From: JAAYYM01 sp964483155
Lineage (GTDB): Bacteria > Bacillota > Clostridia > Lachnospirales > Lachnospiraceae
Direction of reading: 5' to 3'
Length of the DNA stretch: 64,000 bases
Assembly: GCA_964483155.1 (NCBI GenBank)
Contig: CAZAAC010000006.1
Coordinates: 12,266-76,265, forward strand
The notes beneath the pieces were generated by a model. It worked only from the letters and a program-made list of their open reading frames with translations, had not been told where the DNA came from and ran no database searches. Position numbers and translations under genes: made by a program. Shown piece by piece: positions 1 to 8,927 of this stretch (position 1 is the first letter of the stretch; the number at the start of each line of letters is the position of its first letter).

Positions 1-182
1 ATTCTTTTTGAGTCAGCCTTTTTTATCGATTTTTTTATAGCTATTATACCAGCAAAAGCGACTACAGGAAAAAATGAGTATAGCAAAAGCGACGGGTATA
101 AAAAAAGCTTTCTGATTTTATACTCCTTCTCTATCAAAAAAATGACTAGAACTGCAATTAAAAATAGAACAATATCTCTCAT
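1..182 (-). CDS. Small membrane protein, C-terminus beyond window edge
   Basis: An open frame starts at ATG 182-180, preceded by an AGGAG ribosome-binding site about 8 bases upstream, and runs without a stop to the window edge (about 60 codons seen). The visible part has a hydrophobic helix at residues 4-17, a basic patch, and a second hydrophobic segment at about 28-48 followed by Lys-rich sequence. It lies upstream of or among surface polysaccharide genes, so a membrane role in that pathway is possible. I do not recognise a family. Confidence 0.4.
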   Translation of the reverse strand, partial: MRDIVLFLIAVLVIFLIEKEYKIRKLFLYPSLLLYSFFPVVAFAGIIAIKKSIKKADSKR

Positions 183-229
183 TAAGACTCTCCTCATATA
201 CTGACTTAATTATACTAAAAAAATCTTTT

Positions 230-1552
230 TTATTCTGTCATATTCTTTTTAGGCTCAATACAAATCGTATTTAAACCATAATACATTGCTATATCCCTAT
301 TTGGCCAATTATCTGGCTCCTCTTTCATATCTTCCCACGCACTTCTATCCGCTTTTTTTACTATTTCATCTAAAACTACGTCCCTATTACCTTTTTCATA
401 TTCTTGCTTTATAAATGTTTCTCTGCGGGAATTCTCAATATATATGTGCATGGTATCTAATAATGTCAAGTAATATTGAAATGCAAAAACAACCAGTATT
501 CCTGCACATAATGCACGGAGCTTATCGATTTTCAGTTTTTCTATAAAAGGGGGTAACAATGCCACGCATGCAATTAGCGCAAAGATAATACCCGAATACA
601 TTGCTCGTATCGGGAAATATGGAGAAAAAATCATGACAAAATGGCAAGCTATTGAAATAGCAATAAAAACGAATGGTAATACTATTTCTCTGCGACTCAA
701 TTTCATAAAGATAAACAATGCATATAATGTAACAAACGCCACATAAATCATCATACTGTTATGATACATCAAATCCACTGCGTTCGTAAATCTTGCCTCT
801 AGTGTAATCAAATCATACGCGTTTCCACCCATAGCAGCAGTCCTGATTGCATTACCTGGCGCACGTATCTGAATAAATAGTCCAATTACGATTCCTAAAA
901 AGCCAATATATACCCACTTTGGTATTTTCTCTTTTTCTATTTTTAATAAAATCACAACGCAAATAATAAACAGCGCACATCCACCAGATATTGTCTCATT
1001 GCACCACCCGGCAATAATACCAAAAATAAACCAGAGAATCCAAACTTTTCTTTGTTGCAATACATCTTTCCCGTTTAAAAGATATCGATAAGGTAAGGCA
1101 AACATCAAAGCAACCACTGTTACCCACAGATAATTACATGCGCCTGACATCCAGAGCATCGTCTCTCCATAACTTGGAATCAAAAACCATAATCCCATGC
1201 TAATTAAAAATAGCAGATATACATTGATCTTTTTATCCGCAAATGCCATTCTATAAATCAGTATCACCAAAAACACAAATATAAAGCTTGTTACCACATT
1301 ATAAACTGGCTTTCCAATCAATAAAAACGGTTGCTGAAAAAAGAAAATCACGCTGCGTCCTGACCAATTAAAATAATGATGACTTAAAGAAATAATCATA
1401 TCTCTTAGGCCCGCAATTCTTGTACTTGTTCCATACACAAAAGAATATGTATAATCATCTGTCATCATCGGTGTAAAACAATTTAGTAAAAAAAATGGCA
1501 AAAAAATACAAACCACTATCGCAAGAACGCTCTTTTTTACATCGTTTTCCAT
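230..1552 (-). CDS. Polytopic membrane protein, DUF6056-like
   Basis: About 440 residues with an N-terminal membrane segment followed by many hydrophobic helices. The features recalled from the DUF6056 family are present: an acidic DD-x-Y motif soon after the first helix, a W-x-GR motif after it, and a GWCNE motif in mid-protein. I chose ATG 1552 because GGGAG sits 6-7 bases before it; the longer frame to 1612 has no such site. DUF6056 proteins resemble GT-C glycosyltransferases or polymerases of surface polysaccharide clusters. The neighbours (GDP-fucose genes downstream on the chromosome map, same strand upstream in transcription) fit that, but the reaction is unknown. Confidence 0.6.
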   Translation of the reverse strand: MENDVKKSVLAIVVCIFLPFFLLNCFTPMMTDDYTYSFVYGTSTRIAGLRDMIISLSHHYFNWSGRSVIFFFQQPFLLIGKPVYNVVTSFIFVFLVILIYRMAFADKKINVYLLFLISMGLWFLIPSYGETMLWMSGACNYLWVTVVALMFALPYRYLLNGKDVLQQRKVWILWFIFGIIAGWCNETISGGCALFIICVVILLKIEKEKIPKWVYIGFLGIVIGLFIQIRAPGNAIRTAAMGGNAYDLITLEARFTNAVDLMYHNSMMIYVAFVTLYALFIFMKLSRREIVLPFVFIAISIACHFVMIFSPYFPIRAMYSGIIFALIACVALLPPFIEKLKIDKLRALCAGILVVFAFQYYLTLLDTMHIYIENSRRETFIKQEYEKGNRDVVLDEIVKKADRSAWEDMKEEPDNWPNRDIAMYYGLNTICIEPKKNMTE

Positions 1553-1624
1553 AACAATACTCCCTATAACAAGGTAAATACTATTTCCTAAAAGCAGAAA
1601 CCTTCGCTCCACAAAAATGGAATG

Positions 1625-2566
1625 TCACAATTTCGCTTCCTTCACATTTTCAACAAACCATTGATACGCTAATTGAATGCCTTCCACCAAATCCACTTTA
1701 TGGCTCCAGCCTAATCCATGCAGTTTATCAACGTTAGTAAGCTTTCTCGGTGTTCCATCTGGCATCTCACGATTCCATACAATTTCACCCTCAAAACCAA
1801 CTTTCGCCTTCACCGTCTCTGCCAATTCTTTAATGGTTACTTCTTTACCTGTTCCTATATTTACATGCTGCTCACCACTATAATTTTCTAATAAATAAAT
1901 ACAGGCATCTGCCATATCATCTACATATAAGAACTCTCGAAGAGGAGTACCTGTTCCCCACAATTCTACTGTCGATGCCTTGTTTACTTTTGCTTCATGA
2001 AATTTTCTAATCATAGCTGGCATAACATGCGAGTTATTTAAATCATAGTTATCATGCGGACCATACAAATTTGTTGGCATACAACTAATAAAATCATCGC
2101 CGTATTGTCGTTTATAGAATTTGCACATCTCAAGACCTGCTATTTTTGCAATTGCATATGCCTCATTAGTTTCCTCCAGTAGCCCTGTCAATAAAGCATC
2201 TTCTGGAATTGGCTGAGGTGCCATTTTTGGGTAAATACATGTGCTTCCTAGAAAAAGAAGTTTCTTAACACCATAAACATGTGCACTGTGTATGATATTA
2301 TTCTGAATCTGCATATTCTCATAGATAAATTCGGCCGGCATTACATCATTTGCATGGATTCCACCTACCTTTGCCGCTGCAAGCACAACGTAATCTGGTC
2401 TTTCTGTTTCAAAAAAATCGCGAACGTCTGCCTGTGATATGAGATCCAGTTCTCTATGTGTTCTGCATACTATATTTTGATATCCTTTTTGATTTAAGTT
2501 TCTCATAATAGCAGAACCCACTAGTCCACGATGTCCCGCCACATAAATTTTTGCATTTTTATCCAT
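1625..2566 (-). CDS. fcl: GDP-L-fucose synthase
   Basis: A 313-residue short-chain dehydrogenase/epimerase. It converts GDP-4-keto-6-deoxymannose to GDP-L-fucose with NADPH (3,5-epimerisation then 4-reduction) in the cytoplasm. Seen: the N-terminal nucleotide-binding motif GHRGLVGSA at residues 12-20, and the catalytic Tyr-xxx-Lys (YAIAK) near 137 with the upstream Ser/Thr region STCIYP near 109. Length matches the family. Start ATG 2566 has GAGG about 6 bases upstream. It follows gmd by 18 bases on the same strand, so the two form the complete two-step GDP-fucose pathway from GDP-mannose. Confidence 0.95.
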   Translation of the reverse strand: MDKNAKIYVAGHRGLVGSAIMRNLNQKGYQNIVCRTHRELDLISQADVRDFFETERPDYVVLAAAKVGGIHANDVMPAEFIYENMQIQNNIIHSAHVYGVKKLLFLGSTCIYPKMAPQPIPEDALLTGLLEETNEAYAIAKIAGLEMCKFYKRQYGDDFISCMPTNLYGPHDNYDLNNSHVMPAMIRKFHEAKVNKASTVELWGTGTPLREFLYVDDMADACIYLLENYSGEQHVNIGTGKEVTIKELAETVKAKVGFEGEIVWNREMPDGTPRKLTNVDKLHGLGWSHKVDLVEGIQLAYQWFVENVKEAKL

Positions 2567-2584
2567 AATTAACCTCTGCTTCTT

Positions 2585-3655
2585 TTACTGATTACTGTTT
2601 CTGTATTCTTCGGCGCTCATACCAGCGATTTCCTTCATATCTGCGTCTACCATCATGGACACAAGACTCCTAAAATCAACTTTCCTCTTCCATCCGAGTT
2701 CTTTTTCAGCCTTAGAACAATCGCCCCACAAAAACTCAACCTCGGCAGGTCTGAAATATCTAGGATTAACATCTACCAAAAGTTTTCCATTCTTCTTATT
2801 ATAACCTTTCTCGCCAACACCTGCACCTTTCCAGTCAATTTCTATTCCAACCTCTGCAAATGCAAGCTCTACAAATTCACGAACTGTATGTGTTTCATTC
2901 GTTGCAAGAACATAATCGCCTGGCTTATCCTGTTGAAGCATTCTCCACATGCCTTCCACATAATCACCTGCGAAGCCCCAGTCACGCTTTGCATTCAGAT
3001 TTCCAAGCGACAATTTTTCTCTTTCATCAGCCATAATAGCCGCAACAGCTCTCGTAATCTTACGTGTTACGAAGGTCTCTCCGCGACGTGGTGATTCATG
3101 ATTAAAAAGAATACCGTTACAAGCAAATAAATTATACGCCTCTCTATAATTAATTGTAATCCAGTAAGAATAAAGCTTAGCTGCTCCATATGGACTCTTT
3201 GGATAGAAAGGTGTCTTTTCGCTCTGCGGTGCTGTCTCAGGAAGTCCTCCAAACAGCTCCGAAGTAGAAGCCTGATAGAATTTGCAATTCACACCACTTT
3301 TTTTAATGGCATCCAGTAATCTCAGTGTTCCAATACCTGTCGTTTCTGCTGTATATTCTGGAACCTCAAAAGATACGGCCACATGAGATTGTGCTGCCAG
3401 ATTATATATTTCTGTTGGTTGAATTTGTTCAATCAATCGATTTAGATTACTGGAATCCGTCAAGTCTCCATGATGTAAAAAAAGTGTCTTATCCCTGACT
3501 TCTCTGTCAAAGTACAAATGATCTATTCTTTCGGTCGCAATACTACTATGACGGCGAATAATCCCATGTACTTCATACCCTTTTTCTAGAAGTAGTTCTG
3601 CAAGATATGAACCGTCCTGCCCTGTAATACCCGTTATTAATGCTACATTTCTCAT
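2585..3655 (-). CDS. gmd: GDP-mannose 4,6-dehydratase
   Basis: A 356-residue NADP-dependent dehydratase that turns GDP-D-mannose into GDP-4-keto-6-deoxy-D-mannose, the first step to GDP-fucose. The N-terminus carries GITGQDGSYLAELL (Rossmann glycine motif), QSHVAVSFE near 90, a serine/threonine region STSELFG near 131, and catalytic YGAAK near 157. Full family length. Start ATG 3655 is preceded by AAGGAG. It is the first gene after a good promoter at 3736-3763 and is followed directly by fcl. A GT11 fucosyltransferase lies at the far right edge of the window, a possible user of the product. Confidence 0.96.
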   Translation of the reverse strand: MRNVALITGITGQDGSYLAELLLEKGYEVHGIIRRHSSIATERIDHLYFDREVRDKTLFLHHGDLTDSSNLNRLIEQIQPTEIYNLAAQSHVAVSFEVPEYTAETTGIGTLRLLDAIKKSGVNCKFYQASTSELFGGLPETAPQSEKTPFYPKSPYGAAKLYSYWITINYREAYNLFACNGILFNHESPRRGETFVTRKITRAVAAIMADEREKLSLGNLNAKRDWGFAGDYVEGMWRMLQQDKPGDYVLATNETHTVREFVELAFAEVGIEIDWKGAGVGEKGYNKKNGKLLVDVNPRYFRPAEVEFLWGDCSKAEKELGWKRKVDFRSLVSMMVDADMKEIAGMSAEEYRNSNQ

Positions 3656-3735
3656 GTTTTATCTCCTTATTCTTTGCGTTTATCATATTCTTTATTATCG
3701 TAATTTATTTCTATCAGTTTGTTATACATTCAATT

Positions 3736-3763
3736 ATTATATCAAAATCTCACTTAATAACAA
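3736..3763 (-). promoter_or_regulatory. Sigma-A-type promoter for gmd-fcl
   Basis: On the minus strand a -35 TTGTTA (3758-3763) and a perfect -10 TATAAT (3736-3741) are separated by 16 bases, about 80 bases before gmd. Confidence 0.6.
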
Positions 3764-3771
3764 TAACATTA

Positions 3772-3800
3772 TTGCATATTATGATTCAATATAGTAAAAT
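3772..3800 (+). promoter_or_regulatory. Sigma-A-type promoter for the PAP2-like gene
   Basis: TTGCAT (3772-3777), 17-base spacer, TAAAAT (3795-3800), about 47 bases before the gene. It is arranged back to back with the gmd promoter, only 8 bases between the -35 elements. Confidence 0.55.
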
Positions 3801-3846
3801 TGATTATTAAAGCGCCTTCACAATATGAAAGGAAAGGATTTTTCTT

Positions 3847-4314
3847 ATGAATTTCATTCAAGAGTTATTAATCAATAAATTATTCTGGATTTCCGTTACC
3901 GGCTGGGCTGTTGCCCAGGTTTTGAAAACCTTTATTAACCTTGCCTTTACAAAATCTTTCGACCCTGAGAGATTATTTGGTTCAGGTGGAATGCCTAGTT
4001 CCCATTCTGCTACCGTATGTGCCTTAACAACCGCAACAGTTCTACAATATGGCGCCTCCTCATTTCAGTTTGCCATTACTGCAGTGTTAGCTATTATTGT
4101 AATGTACGATGCTGCGGGTGTACGCAGAGAGACTGGTACACAAGCCGTTGTTCTCAACAAATTCCTAGATATGTTCGCACATATGGATAATGCATTTACG
4201 GAACAATTTACAGAAGAGAAGTTAAAAGAGCTAGTCGGTCATACCCCCCTGCAGGTTAGTGCTGGTGCAGTTTTAGGAATTTTAATTGCCTTAATTATGT
4301 ATCCCTTATTATAG
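3847..4314 (+). CDS. Divergent PAP2 family protein (DUF212)
   Basis: 155 residues, hydrophobic, with the family signature GGMPSSHSAT near residue 46 and a C-terminal DAAGVRRETG-type motif near 95; two or three further membrane helices lie at 9-30, 65-90 and 132-155. The family (B. subtilis YuiD is an example) is related to PAP2 acid phosphatases and haloperoxidases, and probably acts on lipid or polyprenyl phosphates in the membrane; the substrate is not known. A purine-rich site (AAAGGA) precedes ATG 3847. The stop codon is one base from the stop of convergent rfbD. Confidence 0.85.
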   Translation: MNFIQELLINKLFWISVTGWAVAQVLKTFINLAFTKSFDPERLFGSGGMPSSHSATVCALTTATVLQYGASSFQFAITAVLAIIVMYDAAGVRRETGTQAVVLNKFLDMFAHMDNAFTEQFTEEKLKELVGHTPLQVSAGAVLGILIALIMYPLL

Positions 4315-4315
4315 A

Positions 4316-5176
4316 TTATTGAAAATCTCTAATATATTCGGCAATGGCTGTTTCCCAATCAGCCATTTGAAAATCACTGGTTAACCGTAGCATATAGTTG
4401 TCTAATACAGAATAGGCAGGCCGCTTCGTTGGGGAAATATATTCTTCTGATGTAATTTCATTGACCATAGTATTCTTGCCTGACAATCTGAATATCTCTT
4501 TTGCAAAATCAGCCCATGAACATTGACCTTCACATGTTCCATGAAATAGTCCGTAGTTTTCAGTTGGTAAAAGGTAAGCTATCATTTTGGCAAGTTCTGT
4601 GGCGCTGGTTGGTGTCCCAAACTGATCTCCCACCACCCTGACTACATCGTTCGTCTCGGAAAGCCGAAGCATCGTTTTTACAAAATTCTTTCCTTCTCCA
4701 TACAGCCAAGCCGTTCTGATCATAAAATAGTCTTTCGCAAACTCTCTTACAAAATTTTCTCCTGCCAGCTTAGTCGCACCATAAACTCCTTGTGGATTCA
4801 CCTGATCAAATTCTGTATATGGCGAATTTGCATCTCCAGAAAATACATAGTCTGTAGAAATATGCATTAGCTTTGCACCTGTTTCAGTTGCGGCAATGCT
4901 CAAATTACGTGCTCCCACTGCATTTATCATATATGCAGTATCTTTGTGTGTTTCGCATGCATCTACCGCCGTATATGCTGCACAATTTATGATAGCATAT
5001 GGCTTTTCTTTTTTTACGAAATTTAATACTTCTTCTATATTAGTAATATCTAATTCCTTTACATCCGCACTCCCCACATCTGTATTGATAAGCGAGAATT
5101 CGCTACTATTCTCATACTGTTTATTAATTGCACGGCCTAATTGTCCATTACAGCCTGTTACAATAATCTTTTTCAC
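4316..5176 (-). CDS. rfbD: dTDP-4-dehydrorhamnose reductase
   Basis: A 286-residue NAD(P)-dependent reductase, last step of dTDP-L-rhamnose synthesis. It starts with VTGCNGQLG (Rossmann glycine motif), has STDYVFSG near 110 and catalytic YGATK near 137 (Tyr-xxx-Lys). I chose GTG 5176 because an AGAAGG site lies 7 bases before it; an in-frame GTG at 5194 lacks one. The other rhamnose genes rfbA, rfbB and rfbC are not in the window, so this gene stands apart from its pathway partners. Confidence 0.9.
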   Translation of the reverse strand: MKKIIVTGCNGQLGRAINKQYENSSEFSLINTDVGSADVKELDITNIEEVLNFVKKEKPYAIINCAAYTAVDACETHKDTAYMINAVGARNLSIAATETGAKLMHISTDYVFSGDANSPYTEFDQVNPQGVYGATKLAGENFVREFAKDYFMIRTAWLYGEGKNFVKTMLRLSETNDVVRVVGDQFGTPTSATELAKMIAYLLPTENYGLFHGTCEGQCSWADFAKEIFRLSGKNTMVNEITSEEYISPTKRPAYSVLDNYMLRLTSDFQMADWETAIAEYIRDFQ

Positions 5177-5346
5177 TATTACACCTTCTTTCACTATTCA
5201 TAGTATTACTTTATATAGTATATCGAATTTCATACTTTTTTTCAAGGATAACAGTCGTAAGATTTTGCAATACGTAATGACTCCTTTTATAAAATATGCT
5301 ATACTCTAGTAAATTATTTAAAATCTAATAAATGAGGTCTATGTCA

Positions 5347-6879
5347 ATGAAAAAATTCCTAAACAATAAACAAACACTAATTATTTTTGCAATTGTCTTT
5401 CTTCATTTGCTGGTTACATTTTATACCGATAAGTTTATTTTTGTTGTTTCTCCTCTTACTAACCTCTCTGATTATATAATATGTAAGATACTCTTATCTG
5501 TTCTACTTTTCTTTCTATATAGAACTCTATATCGTGCTTTTTTTGATAAAAACAGAAAAGAGTATCCAGAGTATCAAATAATCAAGTATGCTCTGGTTTA
5601 TTTAATCCCTGTTATATTGATACTGGTCATTAAGTTGCCGCAAGGTTTTTTAAGCAATGACGAGAATCTGATATTTGAATCCGCTGTTAATTTGCAGCAC
5701 TACACATGGTTCTACTATATTACTACCTATTATTATATTGTTTCTTTAATGGTAATTCCCAGTTGGATTGGGCCTATTATTATAAAGGTCTTGATTCAAG
5801 TAATTGTTGTTGGCTATGTTACCTATCGGCTTACAAAATATCTGGGTATTAAATATGGCAAATTTTCCTATTTGCTGTTTTTGATGTATCCTGTTATTGC
5901 CTATACAACATCTGCTCACAGACTTCCCATTTATTTTCTGCTCTATTTAGTTCTTATTAGTACACTGCTATTTGATTCACTTGAACATGTCTCACTAACA
6001 AAAACACGTTCTTTTTGGCTGCTTTTCTTATGTGCCGTGCTGACACAATGGCGAACTGAAGGCATATATTTGGTGGTTCTTATTCCCTTACTTTTATTTC
6101 TTGTATATAAAAATATACGTTCCAAAAAAGCTGCTTTTACTATCCTTCTTGGAGCATTACTCTTACAATATATTATTTCTATTCCGCAAAACGGACTCTT
6201 TGCAAGTGAAATGGGCGCCGCTGCCGATGACAGAATGAAGCCATTTTATGCTTATACTATAACCAACATGTATCGAAATGGATTGGATTATGAAACAAAT
6301 AAAGAAGACTTGGATATCGTAGACCAATATCTTTCTCTTGCTATGATACAATCAATAAATGAGTATTATGGAGATATTAATTATGAAGACGTGCTTATTT
6401 TATATAAAGAAGGATTTGTTGGCGTGCGTCCGGAGGCAACTGTTGCAGAATTTTTTGATTATGCAGCAGCAATAAAACGTATCTGCCTTCATAATCCAGA
6501 TGTCTTATTTCGAACAAGATGGGGTGTTTTCTGTTATGCTGCACAGCCATATCATATCACTTTTGAAGGCTTCCGTATTAAATCCCTTGCGCATCTAGGC
6601 ATTAGTATTATAAAAACCATAGCATATAATCTGTTCATTCCCTGTATGATTATGATTGCTCTTTTCGTATATTCGCTTATAAAGAAACGATGGTTTACCT
6701 TTTTTGTGTCAGGCGGTTTAATGATGCATTGGTTTATCGTATTTCTTCTCGCACCTGCCTCCTATTTCAAATATTATTTTCCAGTCTACATAATAGCCTA
6801 TTTTTACCTATTCCTAATTGCTCTGCAAACGCTATATAACTATAGACATAAAGAAAGTACAATCAATTTTCTTTCATGA
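5347..6879 (+). CDS. Polytopic membrane protein, GT-C-like (DUF6020-type?)
   Basis: About 510 residues with roughly ten hydrophobic helices. A loop after the third helix carries LPQGFLSNDENL, an acidic periplasmic loop motif as in GT-C fold glycosyltransferases, and WRTEG occurs after a later helix. A large extracytoplasmic domain at about 280-410 is followed by two or three C-terminal helices. I chose ATG 5347 because GAGGT lies 8 bases upstream; ATG 5332 and 5341 are too close to it. An extended -10 (TGCTATACT, ending 5305) lies upstream. It is probably a surface-polysaccharide or lipid-linked-sugar enzyme; the family assignment is tentative. Confidence 0.6.
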   Translation: MKKFLNNKQTLIIFAIVFLHLLVTFYTDKFIFVVSPLTNLSDYIICKILLSVLLFFLYRTLYRAFFDKNRKEYPEYQIIKYALVYLIPVILILVIKLPQGFLSNDENLIFESAVNLQHYTWFYYITTYYYIVSLMVIPSWIGPIIIKVLIQVIVVGYVTYRLTKYLGIKYGKFSYLLFLMYPVIAYTTSAHRLPIYFLLYLVLISTLLFDSLEHVSLTKTRSFWLLFLCAVLTQWRTEGIYLVVLIPLLLFLVYKNIRSKKAAFTILLGALLLQYIISIPQNGLFASEMGAAADDRMKPFYAYTITNMYRNGLDYETNKEDLDIVDQYLSLAMIQSINEYYGDINYEDVLILYKEGFVGVRPEATVAEFFDYAAAIKRICLHNPDVLFRTRWGVFCYAAQPYHITFEGFRIKSLAHLGISIIKTIAYNLFIPCMIMIALFVYSLIKKRWFTFFVSGGLMMHWFIVFLLAPASYFKYYFPVYIIAYFYLFLIALQTLYNYRHKESTINFLS

Positions 6880-6913
6880 TTTATGAACATTTATAAACAT
6901 ATACTGATTGATT

Positions 6914-6947
6914 CAAAAAGGCACATGTTGTACATGCGCCTTTTATC
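6914..6947. terminator. Bidirectional terminator between convergent genes
   Basis: An AAAAGGC...GCCTTTT hairpin with an inner CATG/CATG stem and a TTGTA loop lies between the stop codons of the plus-strand membrane protein and minus-strand leuA. A T-rich tail exists on both strands. Confidence 0.6.
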
Positions 6948-6965
6948 ATACTTCGTTTTTATTTT

Positions 6966-8645
6966 TTACTTATTTAATAGACCCAATCGATTAATCGCAC
7001 TAAAGATTGCTCTTACCGATGCTCTGGTAATATTGGAGCTTACTCCGACACCATATGTCGTACTGCCATCTTCAGCATTTAAAAGATGTATATATGCTGC
7101 TGCCTGTGCATTCGAACCACCTTGCAAAGCATGCTCTTCATAATCTAATACTTTTATGTTAATGCCCAGCACTTCATTCAAGCCACTCTGCACTGCATTG
7201 ATAGGTCCATTACCAACTGCCTCAAAGGATTTTTCTTCTCCATAATAAACATAACTTAGTGTTATCTGTGTATCTAACTCAGAATCGTTTGCATCACTTC
7301 GATCGTCTACTTTTAACTTTCTGAAATGCAAAGGTTCTTTCATATCAATATAGTTTTCTTTAAACGCGGCCATAATCTGGTCTGGTGAAACTTCTCCCTG
7401 CTTCTCGGATAAAGCCTGTATCACCTTTGCAAATTCTTTATGCATTCCTTTCGGTAGCTTAAATCCAAAATAGGTATCCATGATAAAAGCAACCCCGCCC
7501 TTACCAGATTGTGAGTTAATACGGACAATAGGCTCATATTCTCTGCCTATATCAGCCGGATCAACAGGAAGATACGGTACACGCCAGGTTTTGCTATCTC
7601 TATCTCGCATTGCTTTTACGCCCTTATTAATAGCATCCTGATGAGAACCTGAAAATGCGGTAAATACCAGTTTACCAGCATATGGATGCCTTTCATGAAC
7701 CGGCATCTTACAGCAACGCTCATATACCTCAACAATTTCGGCAATATGCTCAATATTTAATTCTGGATTGATTCCTTGCGAGAACATATTAAATGCAATA
7801 TTTAAAATATCAATATTACCCGTTCTCTCTCCATTCCCAAACAATGTACCCTCGACCCTGTCAGCTCCTGCAAGCATCGCCAGTTCTGTAGCAGCGATTC
7901 CTGTGCCGCGATCATTATGAGGATGCACGCTTAAAATGATTTTTTCTCTATCCTTAAAATGCTTATTCATCCACTCAATACGGTCTGCATATACATTAGG
8001 TGTTGTTATTTCAACAGTAGCTGGGAGATTAATAATAATAGGTTCTTCCTTTGTAGGCTCCCATGCCTCCTGTACTGCTGTACATATAGCAAGCGCAAAA
8101 TCATCCTCCGTTCCCGTATAACTTTCAGGCGAATATTCAAGTGTTATCTTGCCTGGGAAGTCCTTTGCTCTCTTTTTCACCATATTGGTTCCATCAACAG
8201 CAATTTGAATGATTTCTTCTCTAGACATTCCAAATACAACATCTCTTTGCAAGGTCGAAGTAGAATTATAAATATGTACAATAACCTGCTTGATTCCTTG
8301 TACTGCACTAAAGGTCTTATCAATTAATTCTTCACGGCATTGTGTTAAGACCTGAACCTTAACATCATCTGGTATCATCTTGCGCTCTACCAGCTGACGC
8401 AAAAAATCATACTCAATCTGTGAAGCAGCTGGAAATCCAATTTCAATCTCCTTAAATCCCAATTTGATAAGAAGCGCAAACAATTCCATTTTCTCCTCTA
8501 CAATCATTGGGTCAATCAATGCCTGATTTCCATCTCTAAGATCAACACTACACCAAATAGGTGCTTTACTAATTTCTTTATTTGGCCACTCTCTTTCCGG
8601 ATATTTTATAACCGGAACTCTCTGATATCTTCTGTAATTTAACAT
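6966..8645 (-). CDS. leuA: 2-isopropylmalate synthase (long type)
   Basis: 559 residues. It condenses acetyl-CoA with 2-ketoisovalerate to give 2-isopropylmalate, the first committed step of leucine synthesis. The N-terminal extension before the TIM barrel (VIKYPEREWP...) and length mark it as the long LeuA type found in fungi, Actinobacteria and some Firmicutes. Seen: the metal and substrate motif SVDLRDGNQA near 33, the HxH metal motif VHPHNDRG near 240, and a C-terminal regulatory domain from about 430 with the YVYYGEE region, expected to bind leucine for feedback control. It stands alone here: leuB, leuC and leuD are not in the window. It is preceded by a long structured leader (separate entry). 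Confidence 0.95.
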   Translation of the reverse strand: MLNYRRYQRVPVIKYPEREWPNKEISKAPIWCSVDLRDGNQALIDPMIVEEKMELFALLIKLGFKEIEIGFPAASQIEYDFLRQLVERKMIPDDVKVQVLTQCREELIDKTFSAVQGIKQVIVHIYNSTSTLQRDVVFGMSREEIIQIAVDGTNMVKKRAKDFPGKITLEYSPESYTGTEDDFALAICTAVQEAWEPTKEEPIIINLPATVEITTPNVYADRIEWMNKHFKDREKIILSVHPHNDRGTGIAATELAMLAGADRVEGTLFGNGERTGNIDILNIAFNMFSQGINPELNIEHIAEIVEVYERCCKMPVHERHPYAGKLVFTAFSGSHQDAINKGVKAMRDRDSKTWRVPYLPVDPADIGREYEPIVRINSQSGKGGVAFIMDTYFGFKLPKGMHKEFAKVIQALSEKQGEVSPDQIMAAFKENYIDMKEPLHFRKLKVDDRSDANDSELDTQITLSYVYYGEEKSFEAVGNGPINAVQSGLNEVLGINIKVLDYEEHALQGGSNAQAAAYIHLLNAEDGSTTYGVGVSSNITRASVRAIFSAINRLGLLNK

Positions 8646-8892
8646 ATTCTATTCCTCCATTTTGCTTATGTTGTGTATTTCTCGGGTCAAATTAGCAAAA
8701 GGTGCACAAACCCCGTATTTCATGTGCGCCCCCTGATGCTTTCATAAGCATTGGAGTCGATAAATCACACTATATTTCACTATAATTAATAACTTCTTGC
8801 TGATTACTCTTTTAGCCCCATTTAATCAACCTCTTTCTTGTTTAAGCAATAATTTTATTTTTTAGTATAGCATTTTTCATATAGAAATGCAA
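8646..8892 (-). promoter_or_regulatory. leuA promoter and structured 5' leader
   Basis: On the minus strand a promoter TTGCAT (8887-8892), 17-base spacer, TATACT (8864-8869) would give a transcript with about 210 untranslated bases before leuA. The leader holds a small hairpin at 8736-8751 (ATGCTT/AAGCAT, 4-base loop) and a second GC-rich hairpin at 8701-8731 (GGCGCACA pairing with TGTGCACC, one mismatch) followed by CTTTTGCTAATTT, which resembles an attenuator. The conserved T-box sequence GGTGGNACCGCG is not present. Attenuation is inferred only from this layout. Confidence 0.5.
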
Positions 8893-8927
8893 TTTAAACA
8901 AAAGATCTCCTCTTTGTGAACTTTCCT

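Noticed and set aside
8646..8927. T-box riboswitch before leuA
   Set aside because: The conserved GGTGGNACCGCG antiterminator sequence is not found on the relevant strand.
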